Origin: Aurelia coerulea | Taxonomy: Eukaryota; Cnidaria; Scyphozoa; Semaeostomeae; Ulmaridae | DNA length: 64,000 bases | Direction of reading: 5' to 3' | Assembly: GCA_039566865.1 (NCBI GenBank) | Contig: CM076961.1 | Span: 10,439,501 to 10,503,500 of the forward strand | Shown here: positions 41,885 to 52,588 of the stretch, in pieces | Numbering within the stretch: the first letter of the stretch is position 1 | How the letters are laid out: every line of letters begins with the position of its first letter | Notes under the pieces: generated by a model | Told to the model about the DNA's origin: nothing | Databases searched by the model: none | What the model saw: the letters and a program-made list of their open reading frames with translations, nothing else | Position numbers and translations under genes: made by a program

Positions 41885-44128
41885 TTGACTGCCGGTTAAC
41901 TGCTGGATAGCAAGTCAAGTCCCTTGGCCTTAGGTATCCAGTACTTTTCTCAGGATCTTTGCAGTTCCCAACAGACACGCTTTTTGTAAAAGTTCTGTGC
42001 TGCACTCCACTTCAATTTTCTTCAAAAAATTCTCAAAGTTCTTTCCAATGGTACCCAGAGCCCCAATGATTATTGGTACAATCTTAACATCCCTCACGTT
42101 CCATAACCTCTTGATCTCTCTCTTCAAGTCTTGATACAACTCAATTTTTTCCCTTTCTTTTCTTTCAATTCTTGTATCAATGGGGCAGGATATGTCAATC
42201 AGCATTCAAACACAATGTCTGGTCGGTTATGCTCCAGTCGATGATCTGTCTGTATGGGAAAATCCCATAATAACCTAAAGTCTTCTGTCACAATCACACT
42301 CTCTACTTTATGGTTGTACCATCTATCTCCATGGTCTAATCCTAGTTTTTGACATAACTTCCAGTGGACAATTTGAGCTACCTTGTCATGTCTCCAGCCT
42401 TTATATTGTACTTGTGCTAGCTGTCGACACTCAGAAACAATGTGTGCAATTGTTTCATCCGCTTCTCCACACAGTCTGCATTCTTTTGATACATTTTCGT
42501 TGTAAATGATGTTCTTTACAGAATTTGTTCCCACTGCTTGCTCTTGCGCTGCAAATATGGTGCTCTCTGTTTCTTTCTTTAATCCTGCATGTTTTAACCA
42601 ATTCCAGTTCTTATCTTTATCCATCAAATCTTTTGTAGCAGCAGCTGTTTGCCCATGTAGCGGTTTATCTACCCACCCATTCTTATGCTGTTCTTTGTTC
42701 TGTCGTTTCCATACTCTTGGGTCTTTGATTTCATTTAATCTCAATATTCCTTCTTTTTCAACCGATCTCATTATTTCGTGGTCATTGTTCATCACATACC
42801 AGCCAAGACTATTCTCCTCACTTCGTACAGTCTCTTCAGCTCCAATCAAGCCCCTCCCTCCTTCCTGCCTTGTTAAATACAGTCTATTCACATTGCTTTT
42901 AGGGTGGAACGCTCCATACATGGTAAGTTTCTTTCTCGTTTTTCTATCAAGTTGTTGTAGTTCATTCTTGGTCCAATTTATCAAACCAGCTCCATACCTC
43001 AGCAATGACACAGCCCATGTATTTATTGCTATGATTACATTCTTTCCATTCAGTCTTGATTTAAGTATCTTTTTTAATCTTCGAAGGTATTCCTTTTGAA
43101 CAAGCTCTTTCATAGTTTGATTCATAATCTCGTCTATCTCCAGCATACCAAGATACTTATATCCTTCTTCACCGACACTTTTAATTGTTTCACCGTTTGG
43201 CAGTTGTACACCATCACTATTTATAACTTTTCCTCTTTTCATTACAACCACTCCGCACTTCTGAACTCCAAACATCATACCAATGTCCTCACTGAAAACA
43301 CTCACAGTTCTTACCAGTGAATCAATCTCATTTTCATCCTTTGCAAATAACTTCAAATCATCCATGAAGAGGAGGTGATTTACTTTCGTTTTTCCCTTTT
43401 CAAGTTGATATCCAGCCTTACACTTTCTCAGCACCATTGACATTGGTAGAAGACAAATCACAAAAAGTAGCGGGGACAAGCAGTCACCCTGGAAGATTCC
43501 TCTCTGAATGGTTACTTCTCCTAATTCTTCTTTCCCTGCTGTTAATATCGTTTTCCAACGAGGCATGCTTCTTAGTAATAGCTCTTTGAGGTTTTCTGCA
43601 ACTCCAATCATGTTAAGACATTCTATTATCCACGAATGTGGTATCATATCGTAAGCTTTACGATAGTCAATCCATGCGATGGCGAGATTTGTATGTCTTC
43701 TTTTACAATTCTTGATAATGGTCTTGTCGATAAGTAGCTGATCTTTTGTGCCCCTTGCTTTTCTTTTACACCCCTTTTGCTCATCTGGGAAAAACTCTCT
43801 CTCTTCAATATACGTGTAAATCTGATCTGCAGCTATCCCTGTCAACACTTTCCACATAAGTGGTAGACACGATATCGGTCTATAGTTGTCCGCAGCATTA
43901 CCTTTTCTAATATCTTTCACACACAACACTGTCCTACCTGTTGTCATCCATGTCGGCACAACACCAGTTCTAATTATTTCATTGAGCTGCTCAGCGATTC
44001 TGTTGTGGAGTCCATTCAAGTTCTTGATCCAGAAGCCCTGTACTCCATCAGGCCCTGGGGCCTTCCAGTTCGGAATCTTCTTTAACTGTTCCTTAACCTT
44101 TCCTTCTTCAATTTCTATGTCTTCTTGC

Positions 44129-44131
<3 letters not shown>
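41885..44131 (-). pseudogene. REL-type LINE nested in PLE-G
   Basis: Minus-strand R2-superfamily LINE, 5'-truncated at about 44131 beside (ATT)n. The RT is readable: [34 protein letters not shown] (motif A), [13 protein letters not shown] (motif B) and [11 protein letters not shown] (motif C). The C-terminus has the zinc knuckle [18 protein letters not shown] and REL endonuclease residues NRPDIVFE, then IDISCPIDTRIERKE after a frameshift at about 42200. These enzymes nick a target and prime RT from it. The 606-aa main frame is otherwise open. Its first ATG (44019) lies inside the homology and is not the true start. The 3' end runs into AAT repeats on its sense strand. Confidence 0.88.
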
Positions 44132-44175
<44 letters not shown>

Positions 44176-44199
44176 GTTATTATTATTATCATCATCATA

Positions 44200-44512
44200 T
44201 TATTATTATTATCACCACCAGCATTATTATTATCATTATTATTTTGATTAGCATCATCATCATTTTACTACATACATTACATAAACCTTATAACCTAACC
44301 CATATAACCTCTGCGTAGCCATCATATCTAACCAATCACGTGTTACTTCTCCTTTTCAAATCGCTGTACATATTCAAATTTTTATTATAACTGTCACATT
44401 ACAGCCCTGAAGAAGTCCTGCATGGCAGGACGAAATATTGGCAAAAAATAAATTTAATCATATTTGCTGTTGTTTTTTGTCGTGTTGCGGTGTTTCTGCC
44501 TCTAAATTTATT
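44200..44512 (+). repeat. PLE-G 3' terminal repeat, right part
   Basis: Contains CCAAT and CACGTG next to each other (about 44332-44342) and a hammerhead at 44404. Ends where the second CATTGTCAGTA begins (44513). Confidence 0.7.
44404..44442 (+). ncRNA. Hammerhead ribozyme, PLE-G, near-complete
   Basis: Stem I GCC pairs with GGC. Core CTGAAGA (44407-44413), extra A, 7-bp stem II GTCCTGC-ATG-GCAGGAC, GAA, stem III palindrome ATAT, U17. Confidence 0.78.
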
Positions 44513-45630
44513 CATTGTCAGTAGCTTTCTTGTTTTTCTATCTAACTGTTGTATCTCTTCCTTCGTCCAGCCTAGAAATGCTGCAGAGTATCTCAGCAAG
44601 AATACTGCCCAGGTGTTTATCGCATTAATAACATTTTGTCCATTCAACTTCGTTTCCAATATCTTTCTGACTCTTCGCTTGTACTCATTCCCAACCTTCT
44701 CTTTCATTTCTTTTTGTTTAATCTGCTCTGCCTGCAGTATACCGAGGTATTTATATTCTTCATTCTCTGCCATAGATCTCATCTTTTTGCTATCTGGCAA
44801 CTTTATTCCTTCTGATTTTACAACTTTTCCCCTCTTCAATAATAGTATGGCGCACTTTTCAATACCAAATTCCATTTTTTATATCGTTGCTGAAGATACG
44901 CACAGTCTGGATCAAAGAATCAAGTGTTTTCTCTGTTTTGCTATACAATTTCAAGTCATCCATAAATAATAAATGGTTGATCTTTTCTTTAGAATTAGCG
45001 AATTCGTATCCTGGACTTGCTTTTCTCAATATATGGGTTAGTGGGATGACTACAATCACAAACAACAGAGGCGACAATGAATCTCCCTGGAAGATCCCTC
45101 TTTCAATCTTCACTTCACCAAGAACGTCATTTCCATGCGTTAGCTCAACTTTCCAAGATTTCATGCTTTCTTTCATAATTCTTCTGATCTCTTCATTTAC
45201 CCCTAGATTATCCAAACACTCTAAGATCCATGAGTGGGGAACTAAATCGTACGCCTTTCGATAATCAATCCATGCCATTGCTAGACTCTTATTTCTTCTC
45301 TTAACTTCCTGTAGTAACATTCTGTCGATGTATAGCAAATCTCCAGTTCCTCGGGATCCCTTTCTGCAGCCCTTTGCTCTTCAGGTAGTAGACATCTTTG
45401 TTCAAGAAAAGTGTATTATTCCAGTGAGAATTTTCCATGCCAATGGTAAACATGTTATCGGCTTGTAATTGCTGGCATCATTTCCCTTAGCTGGGTCTTT
45501 CTGTATCAACACTGTTTTCCCTTTTGTCATCCATTCTGGTACTTTTCCCTCTTTTAAACAATCTGCAAGGTTCTCCTTTAAATTTGTGTGCAAACTGGCA
45601 AAGTATTTGAACCAGTATCCTTGAACCATG
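44513..45630 (-). pseudogene. REL-type LINE, 5' half (split by PLE-G)
   Basis: RT part of the LINE whose 3' half is at 38166-39235. It reads VQGYWFKYFASLHTNLKENL, SNYKPITCLPLAWKILTGI, then [18 protein letters not shown] (motif A), [15 protein letters not shown] (motif B), [11 protein letters not shown] (motif C) and [14 protein letters not shown] up to the PLE-G insertion. Frameshifts near 45340-45400 and 44870 break it. 5'-truncated beside (ATT)n at about 45640. Confidence 0.82.
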
Positions 45631-45680
45631 AATCATGAACATTATTATTATTATTATTATTATTATTCTTATTATTATTA

Positions 45681-46022
45681 TAAACTAAACCACTTTCAAA
45701 GTAAAACAGAAATTAAAATGATAAAAAACACAACTGTTTCAGGGCAGACGTTTCGATATAAAATCTTCTTCAGTGTATTTACAATCCTAGACAGCCAAGT
45801 ATTTACACTAAAATTTACATAAAAATAGTTTCTATACCCTAGACAAATAAAAGAAAAGAAAAGAATATTATTTTAGAATACTATCAACAAGATAAACATA
45901 AAAGAATGTTTTTATATTACATATAGACAAAGCCGCAAAAAAACAAGGGATGAATTTCTTTCTACAAAACTCCCCAATGACCTTACTCGAAGATGTTTCC
46001 CCCCTTTTTTGGATTTGAATAG
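45681..46022 (-). repeat. PLE family H solo terminal repeat
   Basis: Related to the family F pLTR (AAACTAAA at the outer end and a CTGGCTGTC-like phrase), minus orientation, without coding sequence, flanked on both sides by (ATT)n. Confidence 0.65.
45747..45773 (-). ncRNA. Hammerhead core, family H, with GUC triplet
   Basis: Minus strand CTGAAGA, A, GAT-TTTAT-ATC, GAAACGTC: stem III palindrome ACGT, then C17. Stem I has 2 bp next to the core. Confidence 0.65.
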
Positions 46023-46060
46023 AATTATTATTATTATTAATATTATTATTATTATTATTG

Positions 46061-49000
46061 AAAGATAGCGCACATTGTTCAAGTCAATGGATGATTCTTC
46101 TTGGGGTTTGATGTCATCAAGACTCAACAAGCCTCAAGGACCTTTCTAAGGATCCTTGCAGTATGCAGGATAACAGTTTTCTGCAATTCCCCTATTTTGG
46201 TCTCGATTCCAATGTCCTTCATTCTTTTCTGTAGTGTCTTTGGGGTAGTTCCAAGTGCCCCTAGGAATGACCACTGCCTTCATGTCCCACAGTTTCTTCA
46301 GTTCTCGTACCAGATCTTGGTACTTCTGAATTGGTACTTCTCCGTCTCTTTACTGTCCACCCTGCTGTCAAATGGGATAGCAAAGTCTATTACCTGAGCC
46401 TTGTTTGTCTCTTTATCAATGACTATCATATCTGGACGCCTTGCTTGGATAATATGGTCTGTCTGCACTGTAAAATCGCATAAAATCTTACATCTGTCGT
46501 TCTCTATCACTGAACATGGCTCGTGTTGATACCATTTATCATTCACTTTGATTCCATACTTCTTACAAACATCCCAGTACACCCTCCTACCAACCCAATC
46601 GTGCCTTCTCTTGTACTCATTCTGTGCCATCTTACTACACTCACTTATCAAGTGGTTCACTGTCTCGTCCTTTTCTCCGCACATTCTACATTTACTTTGC
46701 TCCTGAGTCTTATCAATTTTCGCCTTGATCACATTTGTGCGGAATGCTTGCTCTTGCGCTGCAAGGATCAAATATTCTGTTTCCCTCTTCACGTTTCCCT
46801 GCTTGAACCATAGCCACCTGTCCTCACCAGCGATGTCATCAGTTTGCCTTAGAAATTGTCCGTGCAGTGTCTTTTCTTTCCAATTTTCTTTTCTTTCCGC
46901 TCTCTTTCTTTTCTTCATATCAGCTTCTGGCTCAATTACTTCACCTTCTTCTATGATTCTAAGTGAACTTAGTAGCCTTTCTGTACTATTGTTGACATAC
47001 CTTTTCAATGAAACTTTTGCTATATTGACTGTATCCTCTACTCCTAAAAGTCAACTTCTCCCATCTTTCCGTGGTAAATATAATCTATCAACGTTGCTCT
47101 TCGGATGTAAGGCATTGTGCGTTGTCTTCAGTTTCCTTGTTTGTTTATCTAGCTGTTCCATCTCAAATTTTGTCCAGTCTAGAAATGCAGCTGAATATCT
47201 GAGTAGCGATACTGCCCGAGTGTTGATGCCTTTTATGAGATTCCCTCCATTTAGCTTTGTTTCCAGAATTTTCCGTACCCGCCTCTTGTACTCTTTCGTA
47301 ACTTTATCTTTCGTTTCCTGGTGTCTTATCTGATCTGCTTGAAGCATTCCCAAATATTTGTAGCTTTCTCCATCCTTTACTGACTTAATCACAGACTCGT
47401 CTGGTAACTTAATCCCATTTGATGTAACTACCTTTCCTCTTTTCAACACTAGCATGGCACACTTTTCTATTCCAAACTCCATTCCAATGTCTTTGCTGAA
47501 AATCCGAACTGTTTAAATCAAGGAGTCCAATGATTTTTCATTCTTCGCATACAACTTTAGGTCATCCATAAATAAAAGACGGTTAACCTTCTCTCCAGTC
47601 TTAGAAAATTCGTATCCTGCCTTTGACTTCCTCAATATGTGGGTCAAGGGAATCAACGCAATTACAAACAGCAAAGGAGATAATGTATCTCCTTGGAAGA
47701 TTCCTCTCTTGATCTTTACCACTCCAAGCATTTATTCTCCACATGTTAGTTCTACTCGTCAGGTTTTCATACTCTCCTCAAGGAACTGTCTGAGCTGTTC
47801 ATTAATCCCCAAATCTTTCAGGCACTCCAGAATCCATGAATGGGGGATCATGTCGTACGCCTTGCTGTAATCTATCCATCCCATCGCAAGCCCTTTGCTT
47901 AACCTCCTTTAGTACCATTCTATCGATATATAGCAAGTCGTGCGTGCCTCTTGATTTTCTCCTGCATCCTTTCTGCTCTTCTGGTAATAGTGATCTTGAA
48001 TCTAAATATTCGTACATTTCATTTCAATTATTCCTGTCAGCAGTTTCCATAATAGTGGTAGGCAGGTTATTGGCCTGTAGTTACTCGCAGTATTTCCTTT
48101 CTCTTTGTCTTTCTGCATCAAGATCGTCCTCCCTTTGGACATCCAGTTAGGTGTTCCATCTTCCAAGCATTCTTCAAGGTACTTTCTGAGGGCTTTATGC
48201 ATGCTTTTGAAGTTTTTCAGCCAGTATCCTTGCACCTAGCCTACGTGTAGACGGTAGACCCATTATCCCAAAGGAGGAAAGGGTCTACGAAACAAAGAGC
48301 AAAGGCTTGCTACTGAGGTTTCTAGATTTCTGGAAACTTAATTTATGCAGCCTTTGTTTCAACCAGAGAAATATTTCTATTTCTATGGTTTCAATGCGTG
48401 TCGCAAATCATTTGAAAAGGGGATTAGAATGATTAATTGGGCGGCCGTAGCAAGCCTTTGCTCTTTGTTTCGTAGACCCTTTCCTCCTTTGGGATAATGG
48501 GTCTACGCGTAGGCTGCCTTGCACCCCGTCAGGACCCGGTGCTTTCCAATTGGGTATCTTTCTCAGCACTTGCTACATTTTTTCTTCTGTGATGAGTAAT
48601 CTTTCTTGTTCTACGGTGTTTCCCCTCATTTCCTTCTTGAATTCCCCTAGCCATTCAGCTGATTCCTTGTGCTCTTTCTCTACTCCCCAAACTCCTTCCC
48701 AAAACTCCTTCGCTGCTTCTGCATCTGGAACATCATTTGTTTCTTGTTGCCCACCACTGTTCAACTGTTAGTAAAATTTTCCTTGATTATTCTGAAATGT
48801 CCTATTCTGCTGACATTGGTTTATCCGATCGTTCTATCGTTTTATCTTTCCTGTGGTAGCCTTTATCCTTTGTAATATTTCTTCCTTCACAGTGGCAAGT
48901 CCCTTCTGTGTTATCTTATATTTATTTTGTAGACAATTTCTGTGCTTATATTTAATTTTCTTCTTCTCAATCAACATATTCACCCGACAAAGATCTCTGT

Positions 49001-49166
49001 TCATCTCCTTCATTCGTCCTTCAAGTCTTCTTTTCCACCATGGTTCTCTTTTGGCATTTCGATTTGGCTTCTTTAGTCCTAGCAACTCCCTGACTAGAAC
49101 TGCACCTGCATATATGAGATTATTTGTATCTGTGATGTTGTTTGTTTTCATTTTCCCCAATAATAT
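46061..49166 (-). pseudogene. REL-type LINE, longest copy, many lesions, MITE inside
   Basis: Minus-strand R2-superfamily LINE from about 49166 (beside ATT repeats) to its AAT tail at about 46060. The upstream region reads REPWWKRRLEGRMKEMNRDL and FWEGVWGVEKEHKESAEWLG. The RT reads [16 protein letters not shown], then, after a [39 protein letters not shown] and [11 protein letters not shown]. The C-terminus has NALHPKSNVDRLYLPRKDG, zinc knuckle CRMCGEKDETVNHLISEC and endonuclease ARRPDMIVID and VIDFAIPFDSRVD. At least six frame breaks. Closely related to the split LINE. Confidence 0.85.
48237..48516. mobile_element. MITE with long terminal inverted repeats
   Basis: 280-bp element with inverted ends of about 70 bp (AGCCTACGYGTAGAC, then ATTATCCCAAAGGAGG). 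Flanked by the 9-bp direct repeat CCTTGCACC at 48228-48236 and 48517-48525, which restores the LINE sequence when one copy is removed. The left arm carries a 7-bp duplication (GGTAGAC). The 9-bp duplication would suit a Mutator-like superfamily, but I cannot assign it. Confidence 0.85.
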
Positions 49167-49262
49167 CATTATTATTATTATCATTGTTATCATTATTATT
49201 ATTATCATTATTATTATTATCATTATTATTATCATTATTATTATTATTATTATTTATGATTT

Positions 49263-49306
<44 letters not shown>

Positions 49307-49319
49307 AATAACTGATAAC

Positions 49320-50770
49320 ATAGATAAGATCGAGGGTAGCTCTCTTCCAATCCCTCTAAAACTTAGCGCTTTTAACAACATGGCCCTGGCCAAAATATTA
49401 CATCATTTTGATAATACAAGAATAGAGGAAAAACAACTAGAAGAAATGGACAGTAAAGTCAGCTGTGTCATAAGAGCTATGTTTGGATTGTATCCTAAAG
49501 CAACGGATAAAGTCTTTTTCGTTGGCAGGCTACATGGGGGTCTTGGTGTAAAGAAGCCATCCAATGTTTACAGAGCTACACGAATTTCTAATCTTATCAA
49601 AATGCTAAACCACGAAGAAGAAAATATAAGGAATATGGCAAGAGAATCGTTAAGTTTGGATATGAGATCGAGGGGAGTAAGAACAACGAATTGTGAAAAG
49701 AACTTTTTAGGCTATCAATTAGATGATAACGACAGATTGGTCAAGAATAAAACATATGGTGGAAGCTCAGATTGGCCAGATCTTCTATTCCAAGTGAACA
49801 AATTAAAAGGTTGTGTCTTATACGAAAACAGTTTGGCGAAAGTTTTTGTCGACGGAAAGGAACTTCAACAGAGAAACCTGAAGCAAGAGATCGAGCGAGA
49901 AATGGAAAAATTGGACTTAGCCAAATGCTCAGAACTCAGGTTTCAAGGGAAATTTATAGGAATGGATGGGATTGATCGGAAAATATCACATCAAATTTAC
50001 TACGGGTGGAAACATTCAGACAGCCTGGTGAAATTTGTGCTACGAGCAAGGATGAATCAAATACCTTGCAATCAACTGATACATTTTTGGAACAAAGATC
50101 ACGAGAAAAAATGCTTTTTCTGTAGCCATCATACGGAATCAGTAGCTCATTTGATGAACTCCTGCAAAAAGTTCAAAGATCTCTACTCAAAGCGACATGA
50201 TAGGATAGTAGATGCTGTTTATCAAAAGATGCGTCGATACAATCAAACATCAGCTTTCTTTGTAAATAGGATGGCAGAAACAGCATTTCCAGATTTACGA
50301 ACTGAACTGCAGCAAATGAATAACCGGAAACCTGATTTATTAGAGAAAAAGTCAAACAAAAAAGAATGTGAGATCATAGAAGTAACTGTATGCTTCGATT
50401 TGTACATGTCAGAATCATACAGGAGTAAAGAAACGAAATACCAACAGCTGAAAAACATATTGGATCAAAATGGGATTAAAACAAATATAAGAATATTGTG
50501 CTTTGGATCGCTTGGAACTGTGCATGAAGATGTAAGGAAGAATTTAAGGAGATTAGGACTTTCTAGTGAGGAGGTGAAGTCTACGATAAAATGGTGCAGT
50601 GTGTCGAACATGATATGTGGAAACATAATATGGCAGAACAGATGTAAAGGAATGCACGGACAAAATGAATTTTAGTTTTTATAAGTATACTGGACAAACA
50701 TTTGACTCTGAGATATCTTAGTTTTGCTCTCGTTCGTCAAATCATATCAGAATTTATTATTATTATTATT
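49320..50770 (+). pseudogene. Second REL-LINE type, 5'-truncated, C-terminal half intact
   Basis: Open frame from the truncation (IEGSSLPIPLKLSAFNN), with the first ATG at 49380, to the stop at 50675. It holds the end of the RT (VGRLHGGLGVKKPSNVYRAT), a zinc knuckle CFFCSHHTESVAHLMNSC (C-X2-C-X8-H-X4-C) and a restriction-like endonuclease with NRKPDLLEKKSN, EIIEVTVCFDLYMSES and SKETKYQQL. The RT catalytic motifs lie upstream of the truncation. It is flanked by a direct repeat of ATTAATAATAACTGATAAC (49301-49319 and 50771-50789). A 3' tail of ATT follows a 75-bp UTR. It differs clearly in sequence from the minus-strand LINEs. Confidence 0.85.
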
Positions 50771-50775
50771 ATTAA

Positions 50776-50887
50776 TAATAACTGATAACTGATGAAGATT
50801 TTAATCGAAAAGTCTTGACAAAGAACAGTGTGTTTTTATATACTTTATTTTCTGTTGTTTTATATGGTGCTTTTAGTTTAATTTTTT
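50776..50887 (+). repeat. PLE-F terminal-repeat remnant
   Basis: Solo end of the family F pLTR: hammerhead core, AACAGTGTG, TTTATTTTCTG and GGTGCTTTTAGTTTAA, then (ATT)n. The LINE at 49.3-50.8 kb inserted at its edge. Confidence 0.75.
50789..50811 (+). ncRNA. Hammerhead core, PLE-F remnant, mutated stem III
   Basis: CTGATGA, A, GATT-TT-AATC, GAAAAGTC. The stem III palindrome is changed (AAGT), so this copy is probably inactive. Confidence 0.5.
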
Positions 50888-50945
50888 ATTATTATTATTA
50901 TTATTAATATTATTATTATTATTATTATTATTACTATTATTATTA

Positions 50946-51265
50946 ACAATTTGTTTAAAGTTGCTTATTCAAGCAAACATATGACCTGTTATAGCAAATT
51001 TATTTCGCATAATTAACGTTGCAATCGTATGTTGGCTAAATATGGTAAGACTGTTGAAGTGAAAGCTATCAGAACGTCCATTGCATTGCACATGTTTCGA
51101 GATAAAACAAATGCAATGGTATTGAAGAGATATCGAAATTTGCTGCTGCTCAATCAGGCTTATTAGTATTAAATCATTATGCAAAATAATTTGGCTATAA
51201 ATTCTGAAACAAGTTACAGTTTCTTACCTGAGGATGGGACACCACGCCCGACAACACCAAGCCTG
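50946..51265. other. No recognised feature
   Basis: AT-rich intronic-type sequence after the ATT tract. Nothing supported. Confidence 0.35.
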
Positions 51266-51267
51266 AA

Positions 51268-51290
51268 TTCTGACGTCACTTCCGGCCTCT
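51268..51290 (+). promoter_or_regulatory. CRE and ETS-site promoter-like block
   Basis: TGACGTCACTTCCGG combines a cAMP-response element with an ETS site, as in many TATA-less promoters. Downstream on the plus strand, at about 51333, lies ATGGCGTCAGCAGGCGTC, and a donor-like CAGCAG then GTAAGC occurs at 51508. The ATG frame is short (16 codons). Confidence 0.35.
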
Positions 51291-51508
51291 TTTGCAAGAA
51301 AGCTGTGGCGCGAAAGTAAAATTTTGTGATAAATGGCGTCAGCAGGCGTCCCAAGTGTCCCAAAGCAAAATATCGAGATATAACGCAATAGCTGTATCTT
51401 CGCTCTTTCAAGTTCTTTGAGCATTTTGGACTCAGAGCTTCTTGGTTTTTCATATTTTTCAAAGGCCGTGGACAACTCTGTTTACAAACTTGGGATTCAG
51501 CACAGCAG

Positions 51509-52470
51509 GTAAGCAGACTTTATCATAAATTTAAAGTTTTTCCTTTGTTTCATGGAAATTTTGTTGAAAGTTTTGGATTCCTCGATGTCGTTTTGTCCTA
51601 TTTTGCCACCTTTCGCCAATTGTTGACGAAATAAACTTGTCTTTTTCTCGTCTTGAACTTCGGCTTGCAGTTTCAAGAAAATGAACTTTTGTTGGCCTAA
51701 ATTTAACCAAAATTTTTTCAAACTCCAATATTTTCTAAACTAAGACAGGAATTCTCATTTTGGAGATATAACGCAATAGCTGTAAGCATCTAGTTTGTAG
51801 GAATGTTGCCTGTTTTGCTGTAGCCTTTGCCGGTTTCCCACAATTTTCAAAGGCAATTTTTCCTCGAGAGCCATGACCATCTAATCTTCGTTAACTTTAC
51901 TTGCTTCCTTTCACAAACTTGTCTGCTTTTTAGTCAGAAAACAAACGTTAACCTTGGTTGAATGTATCACTTTCGAACTTAATCTGATGTTTTCAGAAAT
52001 GAAAGTATTTTAGAGTACTTGCTAGCTGTTTTGGCCACCAGAGCAATGAAAATAATAACAAAACTTTGACTTCGCTCTCAGAGAACTTTTCGTCGGGTTT
52101 GGCCTAACTGTAAACAAACATAAAGTTGCATTGTTGCTTATTTTCTTCAAGACTAATGGGGAAGCTCTGACCTAGAAATAGGAGATTTGCTTACTAAAAC
52201 AATGTTATCAAGGCTACCTTGTACAAAAAATTATCAGCTTTGATTATTTTGCCTATAAAAACGATAGTTTACTGCAATTATTTGCCTTTAAATCTGTTTT
52301 CTTTTTCTTGAGCAGGGTATTGTTGCTCTGATTTAAGTTTGCAAAGACATCTCCTATTTTGGTTTGCTGCTCTTTTTTGTACATGCAATTCTCTATGAGA
52401 CAAAGTGAAATTTGCTATGCAGCAAACAGTTTTAGTAGGAGGAAATAATATTGTCTCTGTTTTATTTTAG
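51509..52470. other. No gene recognised; short internal repeat
   Basis: GATATAACGCAATAGCTGTA occurs at 51376 and again at 51765, outside any known element. Otherwise AT-rich. Confidence 0.4.
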
Positions 52471-52471
52471 G

Positions 52472-52588
52472 ACCCAAACAGAACAAGATTATCCTTTACC
52501 AATCAAGCCCAACCTTGAAGCAGCATTTGACAACAACCACAAAAGACTGCAATTCTTGCTTTTTCAATGCCTGATGCCTGAAGACTGA
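52472..52588 (+). other. Possible terminal exon of a plus-strand transcript
   Basis: After TTTTATTTTAG the sequence reads TQTEQDYPLPIKPNLEAAF, then DNNHKRLQFLLFQCLMPED and a stop. A second frame is also open, so coding status is uncertain. It could pair with the donor at 51508. Confidence 0.25.
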
